The notes beneath the pieces are model-generated. The model was given only the letters and a program-made list of their open reading frames with translations. It was not told where the DNA came from and searched no databases. This document shows, piece after piece, positions 54,641-63,875 of a stretch of DNA of 64,000 nucleotides. Position numbers and translations under genes: made by a program. The first letter of the stretch is position 1. The number at the start of each line of letters is the position of its first letter. Source of the stretch: SMYC01 sp963578475. GTDB lineage: Bacteria; Acidobacteriota; Vicinamibacteria; Marinacidobacterales; SMYC01. The stretch spans positions 1-64,000 of the forward strand of contig CAUZCL010000016.1 in NCBI GenBank assembly GCA_963578475.1. The letters run 5' to 3'.

Positions 54641-55237
54641 TTAGGTGCGCCGAGGCCTCCGCGCAAGACCGAGCAGACCCGCGCCCATGAGGAGAAGCGT
54701 TCCGGGCACAGGCACCGCGCTTGTTGCCATCGGTGTGATTAGGAATTGCCAAGTCCTTGAGAACTCTGTAATGTTGCTTGTGTCCAGCCCAATTAGCAAT
54801 GTTTGGTCATCTGGCGGAATGATCACAGAAGTGACCCCGCTTGGGTTTGCAGCAACCGCAACCACGCCCGTTTGAGGAATCTTCCCGCTCATTCCCCAGT
54901 TAAACCGGTGAACTCCCACGTCACTGCTCCGACCAAACCTGTATCAAACCAGCGTAGGAAGAGGTTGATCGGATCACCACTTGTCGGCGGCAGCGAAAGA
55001 TAACCGAAGTCGGCTTCATTTGTGTGCGTATTCGGCAATGAAGAGGAGGGGAAGGGGAACTCCCGCTCGTTAGGGCTACTGACGATGGAGGTGGAACCGA
55101 AGACCTCCCCAGTGCCGTTCACATCAGTGAACTCGGCGGCAACACTTATGAAGAATTAGCGTCGCATGCGATGGAGTAGCGGTGATGAGGAACCCGATGG
55201 CAGTTGCGATAACGAGTAGATGTTTCTTCTGAACCAT
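54641..55237 (-). pseudogene. PEP-CTERM-type exported protein, frameshifted
   Basis: The ATG at 55237 gives a good signal peptide (MVQKKHLLVIATAIGFLITA, cleaved after SHA). A frameshift near 55160 leads to EFTDVNGTGEVFGSTS and on to WEFTGLTG. A second frameshift near 54893 leads to VHRFNWGMSGKIPQTG and the end VPVPGTLLLMGAGLLGLARR. That end is a PEP-CTERM-like sorting signal (VPxP motif, hydrophobic helix, Arg-rich tail). No exosortase is in the window. Confidence 0.65.
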
Positions 55238-55472
55238 GACCTCTGTCTCCTTCGATGAAGCGTAACACGCGCGTCGGTTGTCGTTGCTTACGCAATGACG
55301 GCACCAGCTAGAGTAGTGTGTTTATAATCAACAGCTTAACGAGTCAAAGCGTCGACGAACCGACGGGAGACGTAAGTTTTTCCGACGCCACGAAAAAAGA
55401 CACCCTTACAAACACCTTGTTTTCATGAAATTAGCCGCGGTTGCCAGCTCACCGTAATGAGACCCGACACCT

Positions 55473-56459
55473 TCAACCGAGGACGTCGTTTCGGTACGCA
55501 TACAGGGCAGGAGAACCGCCGGTATGAAGAAAGAGGACGTTCTCATCATCTTTAAAAAAACCTTTTCGCGTCAGACCGATAAGGCCAGCCATCGTTTTTC
55601 CGGTATAGACCGGATCCAGCAATATCCCTTCGATCCGCGCGAGCATTTGCACGGCTTCGGCCATCTCGGGCGTCGGCCGCGAGTACCCGGGCCCAACGTA
55701 CTCGTCGAAGCACAAAATGGCGTCGCGCGGGATCACTCCGCGGCCGACACGCTCGGCGGTGGCCTCGACGAGGCCGTATACGAGCTCTTCCTGTACGTCC
55801 TTCGGTTGCCTGACGTCGATGCCGATGACAGGGATGTCACCATAGAGGCCAGTGACGAGGCCTGCATGCGTTCCCGCGCTTCCGCTCGCGGTGACGACCC
55901 GGTCGACCTGAAGCCCCTCTTCGAACGTTTGCATCAGAATCTCTTGAGCGCAGGCCACGTAGCCGGTGGCGCCGATGGGGTTGGAGCCGCCTCCGGGAAT
56001 GACGTAGGGCTTGCGCCCCGCGGATTCGACTTCGCCAGCCACAGCTTCCATCTCAGCTGCCATGTCCGAGCCCGCGGGGACGACTCGGACCGATTCCACG
56101 CCCAGCAAGCGAAATAGAAAATTATTGCCGCTCGCGTCTTCGGAATAGCTTCCCGGCACCCGCTCTTCCAGCACGAGGCGACATTTCATCCCCTCTTTCA
56201 CTGCAGCAGATAAGGTCAGCCGGCAATGGTTGGATTGGACCGCGCCGCACGTAACGAGCGTGTCCGCGCCTTGGGCCAGAGCATCGGCGACGAGGAACTC
56301 GAGCTTGCGGGTTTTGTTCCCGCCGGCGGCGAGGCCGAGCAGGTCGTCGCGCTTGATATAGATGGTCGGGCCACCGAGCTCGGCGGAAAGTCGCGTCAGT
56401 TTTTCGATCGGGGTCCGGCCGTTCGTGTACCGGCGGCGCGGAAATCGGGCAAGGTTCAT
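55473..56459 (-). CDS. D-cysteine desulfhydrase/ACC deaminase family PLP enzyme
   Basis: About 328 residues from the ATG at 56459 (MNLARFPRRRYTNGRTPIEK), which has an AGGAGG ribosome binding site. IYIKRDDLLGLAAGGNKTRK holds the PLP Lys in the GGNKTRKLEF signature, and CGAVQSNHCRLTLSAAVKEG and ASGSAGTHAGLVTGLYG are further family landmarks. The enzyme should release pyruvate, ammonia and sulfide from D-cysteine, or act as an ACC deaminase-like protein; D-cysteine is the more common annotation of this branch. It is upstream on the same strand as the PEP-CTERM relic. Confidence 0.87.
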   Translation of the reverse strand: MNLARFPRRRYTNGRTPIEKLTRLSAELGGPTIYIKRDDLLGLAAGGNKTRKLEFLVADALAQGADTLVTCGAVQSNHCRLTLSAAVKEGMKCRLVLEERVPGSYSEDASGNNFLFRLLGVESVRVVPAGSDMAAEMEAVAGEVESAGRKPYVIPGGGSNPIGATGYVACAQEILMQTFEEGLQVDRVVTASGSAGTHAGLVTGLYGDIPVIGIDVRQPKDVQEELVYGLVEATAERVGRGVIPRDAILCFDEYVGPGYSRPTPEMAEAVQMLARIEGILLDPVYTGKTMAGLIGLTRKGFFKDDENVLFLHTGGSPALYAYRNDVLG

Positions 56460-56506
56460 CGTTCCTCCTAAAACCCGCATCTTATCCGAAAGCCGAACGC
56501 GTCTCC

Positions 56507-58968
56507 TTATTCGTAATGGAGCGCTCGCACCGGGCTCACGCTCGCGGCCCGCCGTGCCGGGATGTAGCTCGCTAGAGCCGCGACCCCTAGAAGAAACAAG
56601 GACAGGACGGCGAAGGTCGCCGGGTCATGATTCCCGACGCCGAACAGAAGCGCCGTCATCAACAGTGTTGCCGCCCATGCCCCGACCAGGCCAAAGGCCA
56701 CGCCGATGGCAGCGATGCGCATCCCCTGAGCGACGACCATGCGGCTTACGCCGGAGCGATCGGCGCCGAGCGCCATGCGGATCCCGATCTCGCGCGTCCT
56801 TTGGCTGACGATATAGGAGATAACCCCGTAGATGCCGACCGCGCCGAGCACGAGCGCGACACCGGCAGCAATAGCCAGAAGGATCATCGTATAGCTCGTG
56901 CGCGCCACGGACTGGGCAACGATGGCCGCACCGGTGCGCATGCTGATGAGTGGAAGCCGCGCGTCGAGAACCCAAACCTTCTGCCGTGCCGCGGCTGCGA
57001 GCGAGGTCGGCTCGACTTCGGTGCGGATCGCGACGCTCATCGTGCGCACGACCCAGTCTCCGAAATCACCTCCTAGACCGACCACGGGGTAGTAGATCAT
57101 CGTTGGCAGCTCCGCGCTGAGGCCGTCGTCTCGAACGTCGCCCACGACTCCCACGATCGTGTACCAGCGGGCATCCTCACTCGGGAGCCCGGGTGTGACG
57201 CGCCTCCCGATGGCGCTTGCCTCCGGCCAAAACTGATCGGCAAAATTCGCGCTCACAATCACGGTCCCGGTTTGCTGCTCGTGATCGCGCGGCTCGAAAA
57301 GACGCTCTTCCCGAAGAGCGATCTGTAGCGGCTCGAAATAGCCCGGCGTCGCATAGTTGGTGCGCACGATCGGCGGCAACTCGTCCGGCTGCAGCGGAAA
57401 ATCTTCCAGCACCGAGCCGTTGTTGCTTTGGCTATCCGTCATGGGCAGATTCGAGATGGCGCGGACTCGTGTCACGCCCGGAAGTGACGCGAGCTCCGCC
57501 ATCAGACGCGGATAAAACGCCGCGGCATCCTGAGCCTCGGTGTAGTTGACGCGGGGCAGGGACAGGCGCATGGTCAACAGCCCGTCTTCTTCGAAAGCTG
57601 GATGCACGTTCCTGAACTCCCAAAACGACCGCGCCATAAGGCGGGACCCGTCAGGAGCACGAGGGCGAGCGCGACCTGCACCACGACGAGCGTGCCCCGG
57701 ACGAGATGGGTCTCACGGCCGGCGGAGGCTCGGAGACTTCCGGCGTTAATTGCGCTGACGAGGTTTGGCCGGCGATAGCGCAAAACAGGAATGAGGCCAA
57801 AGACAACGCCGGAGAACAACGAGAGGCCGGCGGTGAATAGAAGCACTTCTGGGTGGAGCCCGAGCTCGTCGAGTCGAGGGATATTGTCGGGGCTGAGGGC
57901 GACGAGTCCGCGGAGCGCCAGATAGGCGAAGCCGATGCCGAAGATCCCACCGAGCACGGCGAGCGCAAGACTCTCGGTCAAAAAGAACTGCACATTGTCT
58001 CCCCGGCTCGCACCGAGTGCGGCACGTAAGGCGATCTCTCTCTGACGACCTTCCGCGCGCACGAGAAAGAGGTTGGCGACGTTCGCGCATGCAATCAGGA
58101 GCACGAAGCCGACCGTGCCGAGAAGAATCCAGAGAACTTGCGAGATGCCCCCCACAACATCTTCGAGAAGTGGCGAGATATAAGGGACGAGCTCCGCACT
58201 CTCGATGAGCCCCACGGTGAGCTCGGCCGGATAGATTTCGGGGAGCTGGTAGAGAAGGCGATTCAGCTCTTCGTTTGCCGCTTTGACGCTGACGCCCGGC
58301 TTCAACCGTCCCACGGCTTCATAGCTGAAGTTGACCCGTCCGAGATCCTCCGGCGCAATCACGTGCGGGATCCAAATCTCGGTGTTCTCGCCTGAATAGT
58401 TGAACCCGGCGGGCATGACGCCGATGACGTTCCATGTCGTCCCGTTCAGACGAAGGCTCCGGCCCAGAATATCGGGATCGGCTCCGAAGCGGCCGCGCCA
58501 GAACTCATAGCTCATGATGGCTACTTGCAGTGCGCCCGGATCATCCTCTTCCTCGGTAAAGGTGCGGCCGAGAAGTGGGGATACGCCGAGCACTTCGAAC
58601 AAAGACGCCGTGGCTGCCCCGGTTTCGACGCGGACAGACTCCCCGATTTCCGTCAAGCTCATCGAGAAATCGCCGTCCGCCATACCGACTTCCGAGAAAG
58701 ATTCCGCTAGCTCGCGATAAACGCTATAGGTCGAGTTGGACTGTTCGATTTGGGGGATGCCAATCCCGTGGCCGTTATGCCAGAGCCCATAGAGCTCTTG
58801 CGGCCGCTCGAACGGAAGCGGCGTGAGGAGCACCGAGTGCACGACGCTAAAAATAGCGGTATTGGCGCCGACCCCGAGGGCGAGGGTCAAGATCGCGATC
58901 GCGCTGAAACCCGGGCTCCTCAGAAGTTTTCGCCAGACGAGACTGAGCTGTTGGCTAATAGGCATCAC
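56507..58968 (-). CDS. ADOP/MacB-type permease with one frameshift
   Basis: Read from 58968 (MMPISQQLSLVWRKLLRSPG), the first half is typical: FSAIAILTLALGVGANTAIF, a PCD domain (ENTEIWIPHVIAPEDLGRVN) and helices (VLWILLGTVGFVLLIACANV). The second begins VRGTLVVVQVALALVLLTG. Near 57645 the frame shifts and continues SRLMARSFWEFRNVHPAFEE to the end VSPVRALHYE. The shift lies in GGGTCCC, where one more G would restore the frame. The total of about 815 residues is normal for ADOP. No PadR or ATPase is adjacent. A homopolymer error or a real 1-bp deletion is possible. Confidence 0.8.
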
Positions 58969-59021
58969 GCAAAATCAAACGAAAAAAAACACCCAAAGGT
59001 TCCCTCGAAGAGAGAGCGTGG

Positions 59022-59489
59022 TCAGGGCCGGCGGATCCGCATGGCACGCCCCGCTTCTTCGGGCACAGGATGCTCGCGATGCTCTTCGTGCAGCCTCGAG
59101 AGCGCTTCAAAGACCTCGTCGGGGAGCTTCGCGGAGCGCCGGCGGCGCATGTCGATGAAGATCGAAAGATGCTCGCAGGTGGCGGCGAGGTAGTCTTCCT
59201 CCGCGTGATACATGCGTAGAAAGTAATGCGCCCGCTTCTCGTCGATATCGAGGAGTTGCAGCGTCACGCGGATCGGGTCGCCGAGCTTAAGCTCGCGTTG
59301 GTACGTCAAGTGATCTTCGAGCGCGAACATCGATCCCGACTCTCGTGAAAGATAGTCCTCTCCGAGCCCGAGAGACTCGAGGAAGCGATCCGTCGAGCGG
59401 TCGAAAGCCATGTGGTAATAGGCAACGTTCATGTGGCCGTTATAGTCGACCCATTCGTCCTCGACCTTTCCCGTCCAAAGCTCCATCAT
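59022..59489 (-). CDS. Hotdog-fold acyl-CoA thioesterase
   Basis: 155 residues of the 4-hydroxybenzoyl-CoA thioesterase/YbgC-like group. The N-terminal active-site region is DEWVDYNGHMNVAYYHMAFD, where Asp17-type and NGHMN residues are conserved. Then comes DHLTYQRELKLGDPIRVTLQ with the central helix before it. The substrate cannot be told; relatives include carnitine-linked and fatty acyl thioesterases. It is divergent from the SelA-like gene. Confidence 0.85.
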   Translation of the reverse strand: MMELWTGKVEDEWVDYNGHMNVAYYHMAFDRSTDRFLESLGLGEDYLSRESGSMFALEDHLTYQRELKLGDPIRVTLQLLDIDEKRAHYFLRMYHAEEDYLAATCEHLSIFIDMRRRRSAKLPDEVFEALSRLHEEHREHPVPEEAGRAMRIRRP

Positions 59490-59550
59490 TCACCCGATTC
59501 TATCCGCCGTAAGCCGTGATAGAAATCGAGGTGCAGTAGCAGGAGGTCTC

Positions 59551-60789
59551 ATAAAAAAAGGAATCGGTCGTCGTCAGTTTCTCGGAACCACCCTTGCTCT
59601 CGGCGCAAGCACGGCGCTTCGAGCTCAGGAATCACCCGACGAAGTCGCGCAGTCTCTCGAAGACAACATCTACACCCGCCTTCTCGGAGTCCGGCCCCAT
59701 ATCGGCGCGCATGAACATATCTCCCGCTTGAGCGGATCGCGCATGACGCCGGAGGTCATGGACGCCATGCGCGAGGCGAACCGTTCCTTCGTCGAGATGA
59801 ACGAGCTCAACGATGCGGCAGGAAAGCGCGTCGCCGAGCTACTCGGCGCCGAAGCCGCGATGGTGACCGCAGGCGGCTTCTCGTCCATGATCCTTGGCGC
59901 GGCGGCCTGTTTGACGGGAGGGGATCTCGAGAAAGTGGACGCGCTTCCTCACCCTGCTTGGCCGAGACGAGAATGTCTGAACCAAACGCGCCACCGCTTC
60001 AGCTACGATCGTGCTTATCGCGCAGCAGGGATGACGATTGTGGAAGCGGAAACGCGCGACGCGCTCGTCGCGAAGATAAGCGGGAACACCGCGATGATCG
60101 CGGCGCTCGCGGCTGTCGAAGAGCAGCGTGAATTTGGTCCGCCGAAACCCAGGAAGCGCGCGCTTCCCCCGGGAGATTCCGTCCTGATGCCGGACGAGCT
60201 CATCGCCATAGGAAAAGACAAAGGCGTACCCGTGCTCGTCGATATGGCTTCCGATCTGCCTCCGGCGTCCAACTTGACGCGGTGGGTGAAAGCGGGCGCC
60301 CACCTCGTCGTGGTGAGTGGCGGCAAAGGCCTCCGCGGCCCGCAATCGACAGGCATCCTCGCGGGGCGCAAAGACTTGATCGAAGCTGCCCGGCTCAACG
60401 CCGCACCGAACGGCAATATCGGGCGCGGTATGAAAGTCGGCAAAGAGGAAATTATTGCGCTCGTTGTCGCGCTCGAGGCTTATGTGAAGCGCGACCACGA
60501 TCGAGACATTCGCACGTGGAACGAAAGAGCGCGATGGCTCGCGAACGAGCTTCAGAACGTTCCAGGATTGACGGCGGAGTACGCCGTCAACACGAAAGGC
60601 TATGACGATATCGATCTCAGCTGGGACGAAAAGCTTATCCCGTTGACGCATGCTGAGCTGCGTGAGCAGCTGATGGCGGGAAGCCCCCGCATGACCTATG
60701 ACGGCACAACGATTCGTGTGAGACAGATCACGGACGGCGGGATGCGTGCCGTGGCGCGTCGTCTTCGTGAGGTTTCCGAGGAACTTTGA
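59551..60789 (+). CDS. Tat-exported SelA-like PLP enzyme
   Basis: About 412 residues if translated from 59551. The N-terminus is a twin-arginine signal (KKGIGRRQFLGTTLALGAST, then ALRAQ). The body is the SelA/DgaE-like fold: EMNELNDAAGKRVAELLGAE, LVDMASDLPPASNLTRWVKA and VVVSGGKGLRGPQSTGILAG, where Lys in SGGKG should bind PLP. No ATG, GTG or TTG lies in frame ahead of the signal: an AGGAGG at 59541-59546 is followed by ATA at 59551, so either ATA starts translation or an ATG has mutated. The first standard codon (TTG, 59728) would delete the signal and start of the fold. The substrate is unknown; no tRNA-Sec is needed. Confidence 0.75.
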   Translation: MKKGIGRRQFLGTTLALGASTALRAQESPDEVAQSLEDNIYTRLLGVRPHIGAHEHISRLSGSRMTPEVMDAMREANRSFVEMNELNDAAGKRVAELLGAEAAMVTAGGFSSMILGAAACLTGGDLEKVDALPHPAWPRRECLNQTRHRFSYDRAYRAAGMTIVEAETRDALVAKISGNTAMIAALAAVEEQREFGPPKPRKRALPPGDSVLMPDELIAIGKDKGVPVLVDMASDLPPASNLTRWVKAGAHLVVVSGGKGLRGPQSTGILAGRKDLIEAARLNAAPNGNIGRGMKVGKEEIIALVVALEAYVKRDHDRDIRTWNERARWLANELQNVPGLTAEYAVNTKGYDDIDLSWDEKLIPLTHAELREQLMAGSPRMTYDGTTIRVRQITDGGMRAVARRLREVSEEL

Positions 60790-60813
60790 CGCTCCCACGT
60801 CGTATATCTCGAC

Positions 60814-61605
60814 GTGAAGCTAATGATAATGCTCTTACTCGCGGCCTCGTCCGAGGTTCATTTCACTCAATGGATCGGCCGAGAGGGCGCTCCCCTACCT
60901 TTTACGAGCGACGCCGAAATCGAAGATTTCTTGCGCGCGGCCGATATCGTTGCATTGAAGGAGCTCGAGGGAACGCGCAACAAGCCCCTCAAGCTCACCC
61001 TGTCCAAGAACGGGGTCGAAGCGCGGGCGATCTTTCGCACTGTCGACAAGAAGCGCTCGAGCGCGCGCGTGGGGAACGTCACCATCCGTGATTACCATGA
61101 CAGCTATATCTATGAATGCGCGGCCTATAAGCTGAGTCGTCTGCTCGATATCGACAGTGTTCCGCCGTGTGTTCTGCGCACGATTGACGGCCAGAAAGGC
61201 TCGGTGCAGTTATGGGTCGAACAAGCGACGACGGAATTCCAGAACCGATATGACGTGGACGGCCCAAAAGCGCCCGAGCGCTGGCCGAGCGTCTTCGACA
61301 CGATGCGCGTTTTCGACGCGCTCATCGACAACTTCGACCGCCATTCTGGAAACGTTCTCGTCGACAGCCACGATCGCATATGGTTCATCGATCACACACG
61401 CTCGTTCCGTCTCTACACGAACGCTCCGAAGCTCGAGCTAGCGGCGGGTCGTAATCCGGACTTGATACGCGCGCTTCGGTTACTCGATAAGAAAGAACTG
61501 GAAGTATTGAAGCCTTTCGTGAGCTTCCGCCACATCGCCGCCCTCATGCGCCGTCGCGGCCAAATTCTAGAGCAGTTGACCGTTACCGAAAGCGCCGGCC
61601 AATAG
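60814..61605 (+). CDS. Secreted protein with a FAM20/HipA-like kinase core
   Basis: 263 residues from a GTG with a short hydrophobic leader (MKLMIMLLLAASS). NGVEARAIFRTVDKK may hold the ATP-binding Lys. YIYECAAYKLSRLLDIDSVP holds a Glu in the position of the C-helix. FDALIDNFDRHSGNVLVDS is the catalytic loop (N-DRH-N), and IWFIDHTRSF contains the metal-binding Asp. This order is that of FAM20C/HipA/PI-kinase-like folds. It is 24 bp downstream of the SelA-like gene and may be cotranscribed. Substrate unknown. Confidence 0.55.
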   Translation: MKLMIMLLLAASSEVHFTQWIGREGAPLPFTSDAEIEDFLRAADIVALKELEGTRNKPLKLTLSKNGVEARAIFRTVDKKRSSARVGNVTIRDYHDSYIYECAAYKLSRLLDIDSVPPCVLRTIDGQKGSVQLWVEQATTEFQNRYDVDGPKAPERWPSVFDTMRVFDALIDNFDRHSGNVLVDSHDRIWFIDHTRSFRLYTNAPKLELAAGRNPDLIRALRLLDKKELEVLKPFVSFRHIAALMRRRGQILEQLTVTESAGQ

Positions 61606-61660
61606 CCGTCAAGACGTCGTAGTAACCTGGCCCGATGGGCTATAGTCGCGCTCAGGAAAT

Positions 61661-62674
61661 ATGAGCCAAACGATATTGGTCACCGGCGGCGCCGGGTTCA
61701 TCGGCAGCGGCTTCATTCACTATCTCACGACCGCACATCCCGACTGGTCGATCCTCAATCTCGACAAGCTGACCTATGCCGGGAATCTCGAGAACCTTCG
61801 CGAAGTCGAAGACCGGCCCAACTATCGTTTCATCCAGGGCGACATTTGTGACCGGGAGACGGTCAACCCGCTCGTTGCCGAAGCCGACTGCGTCGTGAAC
61901 TTCGCCGCCGAAACGCACGTCGATCGCTCGATACACGACGCCGGCGACTTCATCATTACGGACGTGTTCGGAACCTACGTCCTGCTCGAAGCGTTTCGCG
62001 CGGCGGATCGCCCCAAGCGTTTCGTTCAGGTCTCGACAGACGAAGTCTACGGCTTTATCGAGACGGGCTCGGCGCGCGAGACCGACATTCTCGCGCCGCG
62101 CAATCCCTATTCGGCGAGCAAGCTGGGCGCCGATCGCCTGGCTTATTCCTACTTCGTCACCTACGGTGTTCCCGTGATCGTGACACGGGCATCCAATAAT
62201 TACGGGCCCCGTCAATATCCCGAGAAAGTGATCCCGCTCTTCGTGACGAACGCGCTCGAAGACCGTCCGCTGCCGCTATACGGAGACGGCCTGCAGGTGC
62301 GCGACTGGCTCCACGTCGATGATCACTGTCGCGCGATCGATGTTGTGCTAGAGCACGGCATCGACGGCGAAACCTATAATATCGGCGGCGGGCACGAGCT
62401 CACCAACCTCGAGCTGACGAAGACCGTCCTCGCACTCCTTGGAAAACCCGAAAGCCTCATCCAGCCCGTCGCGGATCGCCCGGGCCACGACCGCCGCTAT
62501 AGTGTGGACACCGAAAAGCTGCGCGGTCTCGGATGGAAACCAGAGATTCTCTTCGCGAAGGGCCTCGAGGAAACCGTTCGGTGGTATCGCGAGAACCCGG
62601 AATGGTGGCAGGTGATCAAGAACAAAAGCAAGGAGTATCGTGCCTTTCAGAAAAAGCACTACGGCACACCCTAA
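61661..62674 (+). CDS. rfbB: dTDP-glucose 4,6-dehydratase
   Basis: 337 residues of the extended short-chain dehydrogenase family. The NAD motif is VTGGAGFIGSGFIHYL, then NFAAETHVDRSIHDAGDF, QVSTDEVYGFIETGSARE with the family's conserved Asp-Glu pair after Thr, and NPYSASKLGADRLAYSYF with Tyr and Lys. It converts dTDP-glucose to the 4-keto-6-deoxy sugar, on the way to rhamnose and other deoxy sugars of the cell surface. RfbA, RfbC and RfbD are not present in the window. A TATAGT hexamer at about 61640 could be its -10. Confidence 0.94.
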   Translation: MSQTILVTGGAGFIGSGFIHYLTTAHPDWSILNLDKLTYAGNLENLREVEDRPNYRFIQGDICDRETVNPLVAEADCVVNFAAETHVDRSIHDAGDFIITDVFGTYVLLEAFRAADRPKRFVQVSTDEVYGFIETGSARETDILAPRNPYSASKLGADRLAYSYFVTYGVPVIVTRASNNYGPRQYPEKVIPLFVTNALEDRPLPLYGDGLQVRDWLHVDDHCRAIDVVLEHGIDGETYNIGGGHELTNLELTKTVLALLGKPESLIQPVADRPGHDRRYSVDTEKLRGLGWKPEILFAKGLEETVRWYRENPEWWQVIKNKSKEYRAFQKKHYGTP

Positions 62675-62807
62675 CTCCGCAACCCCCGCTTTGTTGGTGG
62701 TAGCTACAGCCAACTCGCTGAACCCGAAATCTTCACGGGTCGTCATCGACGACGTCGCCCGCCTCGTAGTCCAAGAACTGATGCGCGAGCGCATTGTTCA
62801 GTAGTAG

Positions 62808-63697
62808 TCAATATGTCCAGCTGAGCGAATTGTCTAGTTGCTCGCCGTCTTTCAGGGTAAGGTCACCGTCAAGATAACGGGACCGTTCTCGTGGGCTGGC
62901 GAGCATCGTCCCGACACCGAATAGAGCACGTGCTTTCACGGGCGTCGACATGGGCAATATCGAGGGGCACGGCGCCCCCGTTTTCTTGCCCGCCAAGGAC
63001 CAGGCGAGACGCAGGCTCGTCGCGTCCAAAGCTTGGTTGCTGCGATTTACGAGACGGATCTCGAGCACGTAACTTTCGCCCAGCGCGACTTTGTCCGGGC
63101 TCAGCTGGATCAGAAGATGGGCGGGGTTGGCAGGAAGCGAGGTGGCCTGGTGGACCTTTTCGTCTTCGACGACGAAACCGCGTACTTCGCTCGCTGCCAC
63201 CGTCGGGTCTCCGAAAAGCGTTTCGCCTAGCCGAAATCGCTTCTCCGGGCTTTCGATGAGCCGGCTTGCCTCGGACGGGTCACGCTCTTCGATAGCAACG
63301 AGTAGATCCGAGCGTTGACGGACCAAAGCGCCTGATTGGCCTCGCGGAGCGCCGCGAGGTCATTCTTGGGGTCGCGGACGGAGGCGATCTTTTTGTGGGC
63401 TTCTTGAATGGCCGTTAGATCCCGTGTGGCGGCATTTCGAATCGCCGTCAGCTCCCGCTGCTGCCGGGCAAGGTCGAGCGACAGTGCTCGCGTCCTCGTG
63501 TGGGAGTCTTCGTTGACCGCCGAGACGTCGCGCTTCAGCTCCCACATCTGGTCGGCGAGTCGCCAGCCGTCAAAGCCGACCAGCCCCACAGACACGAGCG
63601 CGCTGAGACCGATCACGGAGAGGGCTACCACGAGATAGACGTGATTCCGCCGCAGCTGACCTTTAAGCTCCGTAATCTCTTGTTCTAGCTTACTCAA
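62808..63697 (-). CDS. Membrane-anchored coiled-coil protein of unknown function (apparently frameshifted)
   Basis: The ATG at 63697 gives MSKLEQEITELKGQLRRNHV, one membrane helix (YLVVALSVIGLSALVSVGLV) and a long coiled coil (about residues 45-110). Near 63320 the frame shifts to QRSDLLVAIEERDPSEASRL and on to a beta-rich domain (LGESYVLEIRLVNRSNQALD) ending at 62808. The second piece can also be read from 63326 alone. The fit of both pieces into one chain of about 300 residues suggests a single gene with a 1-bp shift, but two overlapping genes cannot be excluded. Confidence 0.55.
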
Positions 63698-63875
63698 GAA
63701 TATGGCTCCAGCGTGGGGCCTATTGTGGAAGGTTCAGTTTATGGTTGCAAGCTCGCCGAATGGGTTCGGTTCGCTGCTGCCAGCTTCCCGCTACCCCGCG
63801 CTCCTCTCTCTAGCTGGCGGTCGTCATCGAGTCCTGAGAGATGGGTAGCCGATAGCAGGTAGCCGAGAGCGTTAT

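Noticed and set aside
55238..55472. Gap between the PEP-CTERM relic and the D-cysteine desulfhydrase
   Set aside because: About 235 bp that hold no reading frame, palindrome or tRNA-like structure worth reporting.
62691..62804. 38-codon plus-strand frame after rfbB (TTG start; VVIDDVARLVVQELMRERIVQ-like end)
   Set aside because: It reads well as a helix but is too short to assign, has no ribosome binding site and no recognisable family.
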